Source: Aquabacter sediminis
GTDB taxonomy: Bacteria > Pseudomonadota > Alphaproteobacteria > Rhizobiales > Xanthobacteraceae
Length of the DNA: 64,000 bases
Assembly (NCBI RefSeq): GCF_028863665.1
Contig: NZ_JARBFX010000002.1
Coordinates: 62,001 to 126,000, forward strand
Reading direction: 5' to 3'
Part shown: one piece after another, positions 63,029 through 64,000 of the stretch
Numbering within the stretch: position 1 is the stretch's first letter
How the letters are laid out: the number at the start of each line of letters is the position of its first letter
Program-made: the position numbers and the translations under genes
Notes under the pieces: model-generated
What the model was told of the DNA's origin: nothing
The model's input: the letters and a program-made list of their open reading frames with translations, nothing else
Database searches by the model: none

Positions 63029-64000
63029 ATGCAGGTGGTCGTTCCCATGTCTGGATTCGGCGAGCGTTTTCGACGCGCCGGCTATGACATTCCAAAGCCG
63101 CTTATACGCGTCGATGGTCGCCCGATCATCGGACATGTCTGCGACATGTTCCCCGACGTGGAAGACATAATCTTCATATGCAATACTGAACACCTGTCCG
63201 AACCTAGCTTTCGCATGGAGGAAATCCTGCGGGATTTGCGACCGAACGGGCGGATTGTACCGGTACCGCCGGTCCGCCAGGGTCCGGTTCAAGCCATTCT
63301 CAATGCGAGCCATGCCATCGACGTCGATCGGCCGACGGTCATAAATTATTGTGATTTCACCTGTTTCTGGGACTTCGGAAATTTTACGCGTTTCGTGCAA
63401 GAGAGCGCATGCGACGGGGCGATTCCTGCCTACACCGGGTTTCACCCGCATATGTTGGGATCGACCAACTATGCCTACGTGCGCGAAAGGGACGGCTGGG
63501 TTCTCGACATTCAGGAGAAAAAGCCTTTCACTGACACTCCGATGTCGGAATACGCCTCAAGCGGAACCTATTATTTTCGCAGTGGGGCGCTCGCTCTCGA
63601 GTGCTGCAGGCGATCCCGCGCCGATGACAGCCTGCTCCTCAATGGCGAACATTACGTCAGTCTGGCATACAAGCCATTGCTCACCGATGGAGGGAGTGTC
63701 GCCGTTTATCCATTGCAACACTTCATGCAATGGGGCACGCCGGAAGATCTCGCCACATATCGGAATTGGTCGCGTGCTTTTCGGCGCCTCGCTGCACCTT
63801 CGGCACCCGCCCCGCGGCAGGAGGGAGCGGTGATGATTCCTCTTGCCGGGGCCGGTTCGCGGTTTGTGAAAGAAGGCTATGCGCTGCCGAAGCCGCTGAT
63901 TCCCGTGTCCGGATCCCCCATGGTTCTCCAGGCCACCAGCGATCTCCCGCAGGCGGACAACCATGTCTTTATTCTAAGAGCTGACTTGCCCGGGCGCCTC
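63029..64000 (+). CDS. Tandem sugar-nucleotidyltransferase-like protein, 3' truncated by window end
   Basis: The frame is open without a stop from the ATG at 63029 to the last base (324 codons), so the gene continues outside. Module 1 (about 1-265) is a GT-A-fold NTP-transferase-like domain with PMSGFGERF (6-14) and PKPLIRVDG (22-30). A second copy starts at residue 268-269 with IPLAGAGSRF (270-279) and PKPLIPVSG (287-295). Equivalent residues (Pro6/Pro271, Tyr19/Tyr284, Pro22/Pro287) are all 265 apart. Module 1 also has NYCDFTCFWDF, EKKPFTDTPMSEYASSGTYYF and HFMQWGTPEDL, usual positions for metal and sugar binding. It probably activates one or two sugar (or polyol) phosphates for the polysaccharide; the donors are unknown. 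Confidence 0.82.
   Translation, partial: MQVVVPMSGFGERFRRAGYDIPKPLIRVDGRPIIGHVCDMFPDVEDIIFICNTEHLSEPSFRMEEILRDLRPNGRIVPVPPVRQGPVQAILNASHAIDVDRPTVINYCDFTCFWDFGNFTRFVQESACDGAIPAYTGFHPHMLGSTNYAYVRERDGWVLDIQEKKPFTDTPMSEYASSGTYYFRSGALALECCRRSRADDSLLLNGEHYVSLAYKPLLTDGGSVAVYPLQHFMQWGTPEDLATYRNWSRAFRRLAAPSAPAPRQEGAVMIPLAGAGSRFVKEGYALPKPLIPVSGSPMVLQATSDLPQADNHVFILRADLPGRL

Overview
This is a gene-dense, high-GC window from an alphaproteobacterium, most likely of the order Hyphomicrobiales. A Xanthobacteraceae-type genome is my inference and has not been checked by any search. The markers are a full-length CtrA cell-cycle regulator with a cluster of GANTC (CcrM-type) sites upstream, the AapJQMP general amino-acid importer, an NDUFA12-like complex I accessory protein, a DUF2155 protein, a PhaP-type phasin and HemP. 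I see no rRNA, tRNA, CRISPR array, insertion sequence or prophage. Most of the window looks like ordinary chromosomal core; the last ~6 kb looks like acquired surface-polysaccharide DNA.

Layout. 1-9.9 kb: the 3' part of purD, a haloacetate dehalogenase whose active-site residues all match fluoroacetate dehalogenase, a TDT/SLAC1 carrier, tadA, an RluB-type pseudouridine synthase with a long Arg/Gly/Pro tail, rsmD, an aminotransferase, and a BepA-like M48 protease followed by a DsbA-type thiol oxidoreductase. 10-12.5 kb: aroQ-accB-accC. 12.5-19 kb: a FUSC-like membrane protein, a nitrate/sulfonate-type ABC ATPase and fused permease without a binding protein, aat overlapping a DUF2155 gene tail-to-tail, and the NDUFA12-like gene. 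19-26 kb: an unrecognised 289-residue protein, chaA, an agmatinase-like gene, a lone CysA-type ATPase, and an ECF sigma/anti-sigma pair whose anti-sigma has an unusually long linker.

26-37 kb: a fliJ-like gene divergent from ctrA, a putative SGNH-type protein, clpS-clpA, a phasin with PhaR-like operator sites, a SPOR-domain D-Ala-D-Ala carboxypeptidase, J-domain and VWA-like genes, and panC. 37-44 kb: aapJQMP with metC divergent from it. 44-48 kb: a translationally coupled four-gene operon (ArnT/Rgt-like transferase, PAP2 phosphatase, GT2, LAB_N protein) that looks built to remodel lipid A or the LPS core. 48-57 kb: hemP with an Irr-like box, an MdtA/MdtB-like RND pump, an aminotransferase, a CPA1 antiporter and small proteins. 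57-64 kb: a CYTH protein and then the polysaccharide locus.

The polysaccharide locus is the most unusual part. rfbF and rfbG make CDP-4-keto-6-deoxyglucose. They are followed by a multi-spanning membrane protein whose 5' half is strikingly AT-rich, a class II aldolase-like protein, and an open frame that runs off the window end. That frame encodes two tandem sugar-nucleotidyltransferase-like modules in one chain, with motifs repeating at exactly 265 residues. Together these may form a route for an unusual activated sugar or polyol. That is inference; the rest of the locus lies outside the window.
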